Assembly (NCBI RefSeq): GCF_000224515.1
Contig: NZ_AGAF01000212.1
Span: 1-43,673 of the forward strand
DNA: 43,673 nt
Reading direction: 5' to 3'
From: Desulfosporosinus sp. OT
GTDB lineage: Bacteria; Bacillota; Desulfitobacteriia; Desulfitobacteriales; Desulfitobacteriaceae
The translations under genes and the position numbers were made by a program. Shown piece after piece: positions 1-8,599 of this stretch (position 1 is its first letter; every line of letters begins with the position of its first letter). The notes under the pieces were generated by a model. It was not told the origin of the DNA. It saw only the letters and a program-made list of their open reading frames with translations, and ran no database searches.

Positions 1-67
1 AATATCAAATACTTAAATACAACTAGAACGTTATGAATTAGCAATTATTGATTATTGCTAATTTAAT

Positions 68-700
68 TCATATATATTTGAAACTATCCTTGTTTTCTAT
101 GATCCTGTCAGCAATCTTAGTTCCAACGTAACGAAAGTAGATTTCACTGTCTTCCCAACTTGAATAATTGCGGTCTTCAATTACCCGACCACTTTTCATA
201 ATTTGTCGAAGAAAGGGAATTGGAATTCTATTAGTTTGGTTTATATCAAAGTTCGCAATTGAGCGTTCAAATTCATGTTCTAAGTTAGTAGAATTCCAAT
301 ACATAGGCCCTTCTTGAGATTTTATCTCGAATGCACGCCTTACAAGCTCATATGTAATAGCACCAAATGTAATTAGAATTTTGGGCTGGTGTTCGAGAAC
401 AATTTCCTGTAGCAATTCAATCTCTTTGGTTACTTCTGCTGCCTGACAATTTGAGGTTTTATGAGCTATGCCAATATCACTAACGGTGCTTTTTATAAAG
501 ATATTTTCAGTTTCAATTCTTGTGCGAAGTTTACGATAAACCTTGTCCTGAATCTCATCTAATATTGGAGCCCAAATAACCTGAAACATGGCGAAATGAT
601 TAGGATTTACTAAGAGCCAAATAGGATAGGATTTATCTCCGGATTCTTTCATTATGCTATCAGTTGAAATTGAATATTTATCAAGTGCTAAATTAGACAT
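68..700 (-). CDS. Conserved hypothetical protein, paralog A
   Basis: A 210-residue soluble protein of unknown function with no signal peptide or membrane segment. It is clearly paralogous to the gene at 4077-4694: both share the GDKSYPIWL block near residue 21, an IQDKVYR segment, an EPKIL/QPKILI(S/T)FGA strand-and-loop in the middle, a FDIN(Q/K)TNRIP block and a C-terminal YVGTKIA..IIENKD. The central hydrophobic strand followed by FGA faintly recalls uracil-DNA-glycosylase-like folds, but I see no diagnostic motif, so no function is claimed. The ATG is preceded by AAAGGTGGG at good spacing. A sigma54-type -24/-12 sequence lies about 100 bases upstream (807-822), making this gene a plausible target of the adjacent NtrC-like regulator. 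Confidence 0.75.
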   Translation of the reverse strand: MSNLALDKYSISTDSIMKESGDKSYPIWLLVNPNHFAMFQVIWAPILDEIQDKVYRKLRTRIETENIFIKSTVSDIGIAHKTSNCQAAEVTKEIELLQEIVLEHQPKILITFGAITYELVRRAFEIKSQEGPMYWNSTNLEHEFERSIANFDINQTNRIPIPFLRQIMKSGRVIEDRNYSSWEDSEIYFRYVGTKIADRIIENKDSFKYI

Positions 701-806
701 ATCAATCCCACCTTTAGTGTTTATAGTTCACTAATTAATCTCCCTTAAAGCATTAGACACAACTTTTAAAATGACCCTCCTCCTTTGCCTAATAACATTG
801 TTAAAT

Positions 807-822
807 AGCAAGAAGTATGCCA
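807..822 (-). promoter_or_regulatory. Sigma54 (-24/-12) promoter candidate
   Basis: On the minus strand the bases read TGGCATACTTCTTGCT. This matches the sigma54 consensus TGGCAC-N5-TTGCW with the GG and GC dinucleotides at exact register. It points at the hypothetical gene 68-700 with a leader of about 100 bases. A sigma54 activator gene lies just upstream at 1113-2456. The match is seen in the sequence; activity is inferred. Confidence 0.65.
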
Positions 823-858
823 TCTCTAAGAACCGCTAGTTTCAAGCATTTATCAATG

Positions 859-899
859 AAAAATTACAAGAGGTGTAGCATTTGCTACACCTCTTGTAA
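859..899 (-). terminator. Rho-independent terminator of the two-component operon
   Basis: A perfect inverted repeat with 17-base arms (864-880 and 883-899) and a two-base centre. On the minus strand it is followed directly by a TTTTT run (complement of 859-863). It lies about 210 bases after the response-regulator stop and would separate that operon from gene 68-700. The rest of the gap 701-1112 contains the sigma54 promoter and nothing else I can recognise. Confidence 0.8.
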
Positions 900-1112
900 A
901 TCGGATAACCTGATTAAGGCGATCTATCGTCTTCATGCTCTATTTTAATAGAGTATTGAAGCATTTCTATAATTGTATCTTCTTTCAATCATATGTATCA
1001 TATAATTCACTTTTTAGATTTTAAGATCATATGTTAGAGGATGCTTTTTATTTAACATAGAATAATAATATTTTGATAGCAAGTCACCAAGGAAAACGTG
1101 CTAATGTGCAGA

Positions 1113-2456
1113 CTATAATTTGATGCCATATTTTTGTAGTCGATACAGTAGAGTCGGACGGGTAATTCCTAGATACTTGGCCACTTTTGTCTGATTATTA
1201 TCATGCTTTTCTAATGCCTTGATAATAAGATGCTTCTCTAACTTTCCCAGAGTAAAACCTTCTGTGAGGTTTATTCCAGGTGCAATGGGTTCCTCTAAAC
1301 TATTCATTAACTCCTTAGGAAAATGTCCTGGCTGAATTTCTGGGCCCTGACAAACAATAAGTGCTCTTTCGATCACGTTCTGAAGCTCTCTTATGTTACC
1401 AGGCCAGTTGTAGCGAGTTAGAATTTTCATTGCTTCTGAAGAGATTTTTTTACTATGCGTTGGATCAAATTTTAGAAGAAAATGATTAACTAACAGGGGA
1501 ATATCTTCTTTCCGTAATCTGAGTGGCGGCATGTTGATATGCACGACGTTTAAGCGATAATAAAGGTCCTTTCTGAAGGTTCCGTTAGATATAGCAGTAG
1601 CCAGATCTATATTAGTGGTGGTAATGACTCGGACATCCACATGGATCGTTTCAGTTCCACCTACTCTTTCAAAGCACCTTTCCTGTAGTACTCGAAGTAA
1701 CTTTACCTGCATGTTGATTGGCATTTCTCCGCATTCATCCAGCAAAATCGTACCATGATCTGCGATTTCAAAGCGGCCCTTCTTTTTACTGGTTGCCCCA
1801 GTGAAAGCACCTTTCTCATGGCCAAATAGCTCGCTCTCTAACAGTTGTTCCGGAAGAGCCGCACAGTTTACAGCTACGAAAGGCTTGTCAGCTCTGTTGC
1901 TGGCCTTATGTATTTCCATAGCAGCTACTTCCTTACCGGTTCCACTTTCACCTGTTATCAGAACAGTTGTGCCAGTTTTCGCAACCTGTCGAATCAGGAG
2001 GGCAACCTCTTTCATGGCATCGCTCTGACCAATGAACTTTCCATACTTTTTGCCTAATTCCTGATATAAAGAATTTACTTGGTTTTCTAAATTAAACAGG
2101 CGTAAAGCCTGTTTAACCTGCACCTTGATCTCTTCAAGCTTAAAAGGCTTAATGATATAATCCGAGGCCCCAATTTTCATAGCTTCAATTGCAGTATCAA
2201 TCGTCCCGTGGGCGGTAATCATAATTACAGGAATACTGGAGTTTATTTTATTTAGTTCTTTTAACACCTCAATACCATCAATATCAGGCATCTTCAAATC
2301 CAATATTACCATCGAGGGTTCAGTCTCATGGGCCAACTCAATACCTTGTAAACCTCTCGTGGTGGTAACCACTTGATAGCCTTCATGACTTAGTGCCCGT
2401 TCAAGGGCCCAGCACATTCTTTCCTCATCGTCAATTACCAGAATTCTTGGTGTCAA
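1113..2456 (-). CDS. Sigma54-dependent response regulator, NtrC family
   Basis: This activator is phosphorylated by its partner kinase and drives sigma54 RNA polymerase open-complex formation. The domains in order are an N-terminal receiver (ILVIDDEE, phospho-acceptor Asp in VILDLKMPD, conserved Thr in MITAHG, Lys in IIKPF), a central AAA+ domain with Walker A GESGTGKE, the sigma54 contact loop GAFTGA, a Walker-B-like DECGEMP (Cys where Ile is usual) and GNIRELQN, and a C-terminal Fis-type helix-turn-helix (TKVAKYLGITRPTLLYRL). About 447 residues, the normal length. I place the start at the TTG at 2456, because AGGAGTGA lies at ideal spacing before it; a GTG at 2465 would sit inside the Shine-Dalgarno sequence. 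It overlaps the 3' end of the kinase gene, so the pair is translationally coupled. Its probable target is the -24/-12 promoter at 807-822. Confidence 0.93.
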   Translation of the reverse strand: MTPRILVIDDEERMCWALERALSHEGYQVVTTTRGLQGIELAHETEPSMVILDLKMPDIDGIEVLKELNKINSSIPVIMITAHGTIDTAIEAMKIGASDYIIKPFKLEEIKVQVKQALRLFNLENQVNSLYQELGKKYGKFIGQSDAMKEVALLIRQVAKTGTTVLITGESGTGKEVAAMEIHKASNRADKPFVAVNCAALPEQLLESELFGHEKGAFTGATSKKKGRFEIADHGTILLDECGEMPINMQVKLLRVLQERCFERVGGTETIHVDVRVITTTNIDLATAISNGTFRKDLYYRLNVVHINMPPLRLRKEDIPLLVNHFLLKFDPTHSKKISSEAMKILTRYNWPGNIRELQNVIERALIVCQGPEIQPGHFPKELMNSLEEPIAPGINLTEGFTLGKLEKHLIIKALEKHDNNQTKVAKYLGITRPTLLYRLQKYGIKL

Positions 2457-3969
2457 GAAGATCACTCCTGTCGCATAATTGTGGTTTTACAGGAAGATTA
2501 ATAATAAACGTTGATCCTTGGTTAAGGTTGCTATTCACCTCAATTGTTCCACCATGCAATTTAATACTTTGATAGGATATCGAGAGTCCCAGACCCGTGC
2601 CTGTTTTTTTGGTTGTATAGAAGGGATCAAACAACCTAGACTGCTCCTCGGCAGGGATGCCCTCTCCAGTATCAGAAAAACTGATAACAACCATGTTGTC
2701 GATTTCTTTGGTTATTATTTCCAGGCGTCCTCCGGAAGGCATTGCTTCGGCAGCATTAACAATTATGTTAACAAATACCTTTTTTAGCTTTTCAGTATCT
2801 GCTAGAATTTTAGACAGTTTATTATCAAGCTGCAATACAACTTTTACCTTCTGCTTTCGTAACATTGCCGCTGAAAAAGAGAGGACTCCCATGATTAAAT
2901 CATTGACAGAACACTCCTTAATAGAAACTTTGTTAGGACGGCCAAAGTCCAGCAGTTCTTGAATTTCCATATCCTGACGGTCCACTTGCTCATCAATGGC
3001 CCTTGTAAATTCTTCGATGCCGCTTACTTGAGCGTATTCCTGCTTCATTAGTTCTACTAAAGTTTTAATAATTCCAATTGGGTTACGCAATTCATGTGCA
3101 ACACCAGTTGCTAAACGGCCAAGTGCAATGAGGTGTTCCGATTGTCTCAGTTGATCCTCTAAGCGTTCCTTTTCCGTTAAACTTACGGCCATCCGATTAA
3201 CTGCTCGGGCTACTTGACCCAGTTCACCTGACATTTCAGGCAATAAGTGATGTATATCCAACTCCATGTTATGCAATCCCTGCTTTAAGCGGTCGACGCC
3301 AGTGGTTAGATTTCTAATAATTATAAGGGTGCCAATCATAACTAAGGCCAGCACACTAAGAGTGAAATATCGTAGCAGTTTCCGAAAAAAATTGTTCTGG
3401 TAGAAGAAGGGATCGAGACGCTCCCCTACCCACATTACTGCCACAACTTTCCCCTTAAGTACAACAGGAGAAATATACTCAACGACCTGATCATTCCAAG
3501 AACCAGAAATTCGAAACAACGGTTCGTTACTCAGCTCGGTTGCAATTAGGCCTTGTTTAGTAGTAGCAAAGATATCTTTCTCCCGCTGAGCTTCTTCTGC
3601 CGGAGAGAGGTTACGATAGTTATGCAAGAAACCCAGTATCATAATCTTCTCTGTGTGGGGTACATATAAACCGAAGCGAATGCCTAAATTTGCTGGCACC
3701 TGTGGTTCTATGACCCGGTTAAACTCATTATGAAGTATGGTTGTTGGGACATCTCCTGTCCCAGTCCATATAGATTCCAGATTTCTTGTAAATTCATTAT
3801 TAGTACTTTTGACCAAGGCCTCCAGTCTCTGTTCTTTGTCTAAGAATACAACTTGATCTGTCCGTGAAGCGAAAAAGATGTCATACATCAATGCTACTAA
3901 AGGTACAAGCATGATTGCGGCAACGATAATCACTATCTGATTGGTCAGACTGTTACCTTCTAAAGACAA
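2431..3969 (-). CDS. Membrane sensor histidine kinase (NtrB/AtoS/ZraS type)
   Basis: Sensor partner of the sigma54 regulator. Two membrane segments (about residues 10-28 and 196-216) flank an extracytoplasmic sensor domain of about 165 residues. A HAMP-like linker follows, then the dimerisation/phospho-acceptor box GVAHELRNP, an N box (NIIVNAAEAMPSGG), DTGEGIP and GTGLGLS of the ATPase domain. The length of about 512 residues is normal. The start is uncertain. The TTG at 3969 has no good ribosome site, whereas GGGAGGTAGG lies further upstream before a CTG that is out of frame across an A8/T5 run (about 3970-3983). One extra T in that run would give an in-frame start. The ligand is unknown. 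Confidence 0.9.
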   Translation of the reverse strand: MSLEGNSLTNQIVIIVAAIMLVPLVALMYDIFFASRTDQVVFLDKEQRLEALVKSTNNEFTRNLESIWTGTGDVPTTILHNEFNRVIEPQVPANLGIRFGLYVPHTEKIMILGFLHNYRNLSPAEEAQREKDIFATTKQGLIATELSNEPLFRISGSWNDQVVEYISPVVLKGKVVAVMWVGERLDPFFYQNNFFRKLLRYFTLSVLALVMIGTLIIIRNLTTGVDRLKQGLHNMELDIHHLLPEMSGELGQVARAVNRMAVSLTEKERLEDQLRQSEHLIALGRLATGVAHELRNPIGIIKTLVELMKQEYAQVSGIEEFTRAIDEQVDRQDMEIQELLDFGRPNKVSIKECSVNDLIMGVLSFSAAMLRKQKVKVVLQLDNKLSKILADTEKLKKVFVNIIVNAAEAMPSGGRLEIITKEIDNMVVISFSDTGEGIPAEEQSRLFDPFYTTKKTGTGLGLSISYQSIKLHGGTIEVNSNLNQGSTFIINLPVKPQLCDRSDLLDTKNSGN

Positions 3970-4076
3970 AAATTTTTTTTATTCTTCAGAAAAACCTACC
4001 TCCCATATAATGGTGTAGTCTGAAAGTGAATAATGCATATATCCAGGATGAAGGTAGGTCGTTTACGCTTCTTTGC

Positions 4077-4694
4077 TTAAATCCAAATCTTAAGATGATC
4101 CTTGTTCTCAATTATCTTTTCGGCGATCTTTGTGCCAACATAATGAAAGTAATTTTGACCAAAATAACCGTGATCTTCTATAAATTTGCCACTAGAAATT
4201 ACCTTGCGTAGTAAGGGAATCCGATTGGTTTTGTTTATATCAAAGTTCTCAATTGATTTTCCGAATTCATCTCCTAAGTTAGAAGTACTCCAATACTTAG
4301 GCCCTTTTTCGGGGAGAATTTCGTAGGCACGTCTTAAAAATTCAAATGGAAATGCGCCAAAGGAGATCAGAATTTTTGGCTCATGCTCAAGAGCAATTTC
4401 TTTGAACGTTTCAATCTCTCTACCAACTTCTGCCCCCCACCAATTTAATGTATTAGGAACGATTGTGCTATCGCAAATAGCGTTCCTTATATAAATATTG
4501 GTAGTATCGATTCTTGTATGAATTTCCCTATACACTTTATCCTGTATTTCAGCTAAAGCAGGCGTCCAAATGTTGTGACGTACAGCAGGATGCTTGGGAT
4601 TGACTATTAGCCAAATTGGATAAGATTTGTCTCCCGAATCCCTCTTAATTGTCTTATCTGAGGGTATATAGTTATTAAGTGTTGAGCGGAACAA
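4077..4694 (-). CDS. Conserved hypothetical protein, paralog B
   Basis: About 205 residues, soluble, unknown function. It is the paralog of gene 68-700, sharing the GDKSYPIWL, IQDKVYR, EPKILISFGA, NFDINKTNRIP and YVGTKIAEKIIENKD blocks. The start chosen is the TTG at 4694, because AAAGGTGGG sits six bases upstream exactly as in the paralog; an upstream TTG at 4712 would place the ribosome site inside the gene. I did not find a convincing sigma54 promoter upstream of this copy. The pair brackets the two-component genes on the same strand, which suggests tandem duplication around, or later insertion of, the regulator pair. No catalytic motif was recognised. Confidence 0.75.
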   Translation of the reverse strand: MFRSTLNNYIPSDKTIKRDSGDKSYPIWLIVNPKHPAVRHNIWTPALAEIQDKVYREIHTRIDTTNIYIRNAICDSTIVPNTLNWWGAEVGREIETFKEIALEHEPKILISFGAFPFEFLRRAYEILPEKGPKYWSTSNLGDEFGKSIENFDINKTNRIPLLRKVISSGKFIEDHGYFGQNYFHYVGTKIAEKIIENKDHLKIWI

Positions 4695-5486
4695 AAGAAT
4701 CCCACCTTTCAAGTATTAAAGTTAGTGCGAACAATCTATTAAAGTTTGGTGCGCACAAGACACTAATTTCTTTGTTATCCCGAATTCCAAATTTCAGAAC
4801 AACTCTTGCTCTGAGTTTAGCAACTAATATTAGCAGGTTTCTCTCGAGGGTTACTGCCGTGCAGAAGTATCGATTCCTTGCAGGAGATTATTAAAATATC
4901 TACCTTTTTAGGGCAGATTAATTGCTTATTCAATACTTTGTGATAAGCCGCGCTTTCACGAATTTCGGGATATAGTGTCAATGAAATACCTTATTAGCGG
5001 CCTTTAGAGGCTGCTTTCTTATTTAACAAAAAAAGTGACAATTGCGTGATAAACATGAAACGACATTTTCATCTGTACTCTCTCCACTTCCTTTCCAATC
5101 GAATATTTTAATGATCACAAGATAAAGATTAGCATTGTGTCACCACTGTGTCTATAGTAGATCGGTATGCTCATAATCAATATAATTTATGGATAATTGT
5201 GTTGTATATTATATTGAGGACCGTCGAGCCTCAGGCTCATACTGTACTTTTTTTCTTTTAAGGTTATTGACGTTAGTATTTATGGATAGGGCTACCTTAG
5301 GAAGGAATTCTGTATTCATACCAAATCATATTGCTAATCAATAATAATGCAGTGTATAATGAAGCTGTAGTTGTCTTAGGTTTGTTTATGTTCGGTTTGT
5401 TAGTGAATTAACCTAGTTTTGATTAACTAAACCAAACATGGGCTAACTTAATACATGTATTACATAATTCATAAGGAGGAGTATAA
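4695..5486. other. Intergenic region before modA; operator-like repeats only
   Basis: About 790 bases with no credible gene. Features seen: a weak hairpin 4996-5013 (AGCGGCCT/AGGCTGCT) followed by TTCTT; a short GAGCC-TCA-GGCTC hairpin at 5226-5238 followed within 15 bases by a T-rich run; an imperfect inverted repeat GTTCGGTTT...AAACCAAAC spanning 5390-5437; and a perfect 14-base palindrome TAATACATGTATTA at 5449-5462, just before the modA ribosome site. The last two could be operators of the modA operon. No promoter hexamers were convincing. Confidence 0.4.
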
Positions 5487-6290
5487 GTGAAAAGAATCTC
5501 GTGTCTGGTATTTAGTTTTCTACTAATTCTATCCTTGGTTGGTTGCAGTGCAGGAAATGCTACCCAACCGTCCACAAGCGAAACACAGACTAAACCCACT
5601 GAAATCATGATATCGGCTGCAGCTAGTTTGAAGGATTCATTGACTGAAATCCAAAAAGATTATACTCAGAAAAAACCCGAAGTGAAGCTTACCATTAATT
5701 TTGGTGCTTCAGGAACACTCCAACAACAAATTGAACAGGGTGCCCCGGTAGACCTTTTTATTTCTGCAGGAAAGTCACAGGTAGATGCCTTAGAGAAAAA
5801 GGATTTGTTGGTTAAAGATAGCCGAGTCGATTTACTGGGAAACGATTTAGTTCTTGTTACTGGGAAAGATAACAGCAAGGTTACATCCATTGAAGATCTG
5901 ACTAAAGCGGGAGTTGAAAAGGTCAGTATTGGTACTCCAGCGTCAGTTCCTGCCGGCAAATATGCCCAAGAAGCCTTGAATAACCTCAAACTTTGGGATG
6001 CCTTACAACCTAAGTTAGTAATGGCTAAAGATGTGACCTCGGTTCTGAATTATGTAGAAACAGGAAATGCGGATGCAGGATTTGTATATCGATCCGATGC
6101 TCAAAATTCAACTAAAGTTAAGGTTGTTTCAGTTGTTCCGGACAGCAGCCACAAGCCTATTGTCTACCCTGCAGCTATTATTTCAGCTACTAAAAACAAA
6201 CAAGTTACAGAAGATTTCCTGAAGTACTTACAGAGTTCAGATGTCCAACAAGTCTTTACAAAATACGGATTCAAGACATTAGCAAAATAA
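5487..6290 (+). CDS. modA: Molybdate/tungstate-binding lipoprotein ModA (copy 1)
   Basis: Extracytoplasmic receptor of a molybdate-type ABC importer, 267 residues. A lipoprotein signal with lipobox LVGC puts the modified Cys at about residue 20. The mature domain shows the ModA signature: ISAAASLKDSLTEI near the start (oxyanion-binding Ser), NFGASGTLQQQIEQGAPVDLFISAG, VPAGKYA and VETGNADAGFVY. The start is GTG, preceded by AAGGAGGAG. It is followed after 21 bases by modB and then by modC. The family handles molybdate and/or tungstate, and sequence alone does not decide which. It is paralogous to 9703-10560. Confidence 0.93.
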   Translation: MKRISCLVFSFLLILSLVGCSAGNATQPSTSETQTKPTEIMISAAASLKDSLTEIQKDYTQKKPEVKLTINFGASGTLQQQIEQGAPVDLFISAGKSQVDALEKKDLLVKDSRVDLLGNDLVLVTGKDNSKVTSIEDLTKAGVEKVSIGTPASVPAGKYAQEALNNLKLWDALQPKLVMAKDVTSVLNYVETGNADAGFVYRSDAQNSTKVKVVSVVPDSSHKPIVYPAAIISATKNKQVTEDFLKYLQSSDVQQVFTKYGFKTLAK

Positions 6291-6311
6291 ACTAGTATTC
6301 GGGAGAGTCCT

Positions 6312-7004
6312 ATGGAATTTAGCTTCATTCCTATTATTTTATCGCTGAAAGTTGCCTTCGCATCGGTGATTATTGTAGCCTGTTCTTCGATTCCCATAGC
6401 CGGCCTTATGGCCAAGCGAGAGTTCTTGGGCAAAGATGTTGTCGAGTCAATTATTACTTTGCCCTTGGTACTTCCCCCTTCGGTGATTGGTTTTATGTTG
6501 CTCGTGTTTTTCGGAAAGAACGGTCCTTTAGGTAAGCTGCTTGAACAATGGTTCCATACAAGAATAGTTTTTACCTTAGAAGGAGCAGTAATAGCGGCAG
6601 CGGTCGTATCGTTGCCTTTGATGTATCAATCCGTAAAGGTTGCGATGGAGAGTGTTGATCAAAATCTTGAGAAAGCTGCACGTACATTGGGAGCCGGAGA
6701 ATTAAAGGTGTTCTTCACCATAACTCTTCCTTTAGCTTGGAATGGTATTGTTGCTGGTTTAGTTTTGGCTTTCGCGCGGTCTCTGGGAGAATTTGGAGCA
6801 ACGTTAATGATTGCTGGAAATATTCCTGGCAAGACTCAAACAATGCCTCTAGCTATATACTTTGCCAATGAATCAGGTGATACCAGGCAAGCAAGCATCT
6901 TGGTTATTATCATGACTGTCTTTAGTTTTCTAGTGATTTATGGGCTGAATCGATGGGGAAAGGGATCAAAACGCGATTCGAGAGGAGGTGGGAATAATGC
7001 TTAA
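6312..7004 (+). CDS. modB: Molybdate ABC transporter permease ModB (copy 1)
   Basis: Inner-membrane permease of about 230 residues with five to six hydrophobic segments. It carries the ModB pattern LPLVLPPSVIGF...GKNGPLG and the EAA-type cytoplasmic loop that contacts the ATPase (AARTLGAGELKVFFTITLPLAW), then ARSLGEFGATLMIAGNIPGKTQTMPLAIY. Its stop codon overlaps the start of the following ATPase gene, so the two are translationally coupled. It acts with ModA at 5487-6290. Confidence 0.93.
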   Translation: MEFSFIPIILSLKVAFASVIIVACSSIPIAGLMAKREFLGKDVVESIITLPLVLPPSVIGFMLLVFFGKNGPLGKLLEQWFHTRIVFTLEGAVIAAAVVSLPLMYQSVKVAMESVDQNLEKAARTLGAGELKVFFTITLPLAWNGIVAGLVLAFARSLGEFGATLMIAGNIPGKTQTMPLAIYFANESGDTRQASILVIIMTVFSFLVIYGLNRWGKGSKRDSRGGGNNA

Positions 7005-7671
7005 CGCTCATTTTAAAAAAGATTTACCCACCTTTGATCTTGAAGTAGATATCTCTTTGAGTAATGGCATTCTTGCCCTTGTTGGTCCTTCAGGCGCTGG
7101 CAAGACGACAATTTTGCAGTGTGTAGCAGGCCTCCAGACCCCTTCATGGGGAGAGATAAATATCCATGACAAGGCCGTCTTCTCTTCTGATCATGGCATA
7201 GATATTCCTATCAGAAATCGACGTATTGGGTATGTTTTTCAAGATTATGCTCTCTTCCCGCACATGACAGTTGAGAAAAATGTGATGTATGGTAAGCCTA
7301 AAAAAGGGAATATCCCCAACAAAGCCCTTAACGTTTCAAATGTCTTAGACATGCTCAAGATCGGTCATCTCCGAAATCGCTATCCCAATCAGATTTCGGG
7401 GGGGGAAAAACAAAGAGTTGCTCTTGCTCGGGCCTTAATGACGGAACCTGAACTTTTATTGCTTGATGAACCTCTTTCCGCTCTTGACCAGGACACGCGG
7501 AGTACATTACAGCAAGAGTTGCTTAAGCTTCAAACCCAATGGAAAATTCCCTTTATTTTAGTTACACATGACGTTCAAGAGGCAGAAATGCTTGGCGACC
7601 AGATAATCAAGCTGGATCGAGGTAAACAAGAGGAGATTAAGGGAATCAAGAAGCTTCATAAAGCCCAGTGA
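6997..7671 (+). CDS. modC: Molybdate ABC transporter ATPase ModC, short form
   Basis: Cytoplasmic ATPase of the first importer. Motifs are Walker A GPSGAGKTT, Q-loop in VFQDYALFPHMTVE, signature ISGGEKQRVALARAL, Walker B LLLLDEPLSALD and switch His in VTHDVQEAE. At about 224 residues it ends right after the ATPase core and has no C-terminal Mop/TOBE regulatory domain, unlike classical ModC of about 350 residues. The ATG at 6997 follows GAGGAGGTGG and overlaps the end of modB by eight bases. The Moco riboswitch begins only 18 bases after the stop codon. Confidence 0.92.
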   Translation: MLNAHFKKDLPTFDLEVDISLSNGILALVGPSGAGKTTILQCVAGLQTPSWGEINIHDKAVFSSDHGIDIPIRNRRIGYVFQDYALFPHMTVEKNVMYGKPKKGNIPNKALNVSNVLDMLKIGHLRNRYPNQISGGEKQRVALARALMTEPELLLLDEPLSALDQDTRSTLQQELLKLQTQWKIPFILVTHDVQEAEMLGDQIIKLDRGKQEEIKGIKKLHKAQ

Positions 7672-7689
7672 AAAATTGAATAATTAAAT

Positions 7690-7794
7690 CTCCGAGCCAG
7701 AATGACCTAAAGAGCAAATCTATGGTCACTGGACAGGGCCTGAGTCCTCAGGGTGTTCCCGGAAACGGGTATGCCTTCACATTTTGAAAAGGAG
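7690..7794 (+). ncRNA. Moco (molybdenum cofactor) riboswitch 1
   Basis: Matches the Moco RNA motif. The P1 strands are CTCC (7690) and GGAG (7791-7794). The conserved core CAGGGTG-TTCCCGGAAACGGGTATGCCTTCAC and the 3' TTGAAAAGGAG are present. The CCCGGAAACGGG hairpin is perfect. It is followed by an intrinsic terminator (7831-7859) and the second mod gene set, so cofactor excess should stop expression of modBCA-modD. Two sister copies at 11516 and 30468 are nearly identical through the core. Because it begins 18 bases after modC, it probably lies inside a read-through transcript. Confidence 0.92.
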
Positions 7795-7830
7795 TAGCAC
7801 ACATGTTAGACTGGGACGCCAGTTAACTAG

Positions 7831-7859
7831 AGCTCCCTTTTTGGGAGCTTATATTTTTT
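7831..7859 (+). terminator. Riboswitch-linked terminator 1
   Basis: AGCTCCC-TTTTT-GGGAGCT followed by TATATTTTTT is a classical intrinsic terminator. It lies 36 bases after the Moco aptamer and before the second mod operon, so it is the likely expression platform. Confidence 0.85.
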
Positions 7860-7899
7860 AGCATTGTTCAGTGACGTAGGTAAGGGGGGCGGAGGCATA

Positions 7900-8598
7900 G
7901 TGATTGATTTGAGGGGATTAGACTTTTCTCCGCTTTTAATATCCTTAAGAGCAGTGATCATAGCAACTATTGTGACCTTTTTCCTGGGAATCGCGGCTGC
8001 GTGTTTTGTTTCAGGATATAGGGGAAAATTCAAGGGATTGATTGACGGTGTGCTTACTTTGCCGCTGGTTTTACCACCAACCGTTGTAGGATTTTTGCTT
8101 CTTTTACTGTTTGGTAAAAATGGACCTCTCGGAAAACTGTTGATGGCAATTGGAATGACGGTTATCTTCTCCTGGCCAGCGACGGTTATCGCTGCTTCAG
8201 TTGTTGCTTTCCCTTTGATGTATCGAACAGTAAGAAGTGCCTTTGAACAAATTGACCAAAATATAATAAATGCTGCACGTACGCTAGGAGTCTCAGAATG
8301 GAAAATATTTTGGAAGATAACAATTCCGCTTTCCTGGCCGGGCGTTGCAGCGGGTACTGTCTTAGCCTTTGCAAGGGCTCTGGGTGACTTTGGTGCGACG
8401 CTTATGATCGGCGGTAATATTCCTGGAAAAACCCTGACAATCCCTGCTGCGATATTTTTTGCAGCTGAAAGTGGTGACATGAGAAAGGCTTTGGTCTGGG
8501 TGATACTCATTTTTGTTATTTCCCTGATAGTTATGACATTGATGAATTACTGGACTGATTACCAAAGCAAAATGACTGCAACTATTGGTAGGAGATAA
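7900..8598 (+). CDS. modB: Molybdate ABC transporter permease ModB (copy 2)
   Basis: About 232 residues and multi-spanning. It shows LPLVLPPTVVGF...GKNGPLGKLL, the ATPase-contact loop AARTLGVSEWKIFWKITIPLSW and ARALGDFGATLMIGGNIPGKT, so it is a close paralog of the ModB at 6312. The start is taken as GTG at 7900, after GGGCGGAGGCATA; an upstream in-frame TTG (7864) lies before that ribosome site. Here the permease gene comes first and the receptor last, the reverse of copy 1. It is controlled by the Moco riboswitch just upstream. Confidence 0.92.
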   Translation: MIDLRGLDFSPLLISLRAVIIATIVTFFLGIAAACFVSGYRGKFKGLIDGVLTLPLVLPPTVVGFLLLLLFGKNGPLGKLLMAIGMTVIFSWPATVIAASVVAFPLMYRTVRSAFEQIDQNIINAARTLGVSEWKIFWKITIPLSWPGVAAGTVLAFARALGDFGATLMIGGNIPGKTLTIPAAIFFAAESGDMRKALVWVILIFVISLIVMTLMNYWTDYQSKMTATIGRR

Positions 8599-8599
8599 T

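Noticed and set aside
1-67. TTAGCAAT/ATTGCTAA hairpin at the window edge as terminator of gene 68-700
   Set aside because: Eight A/T-rich pairs and no T run on the minus strand; recorded only as a possible weak structure.
1801-2057. Plus-strand open frames opposite the response regulator
   Set aside because: Codon shadows of the well-supported minus-strand gene, without ribosome sites or recognisable products.
4026-4211. Plus-strand 61-codon frame near 4.1 kb
   Set aside because: It overlaps the 3' end of the conserved minus-strand paralog and has no ribosome site.
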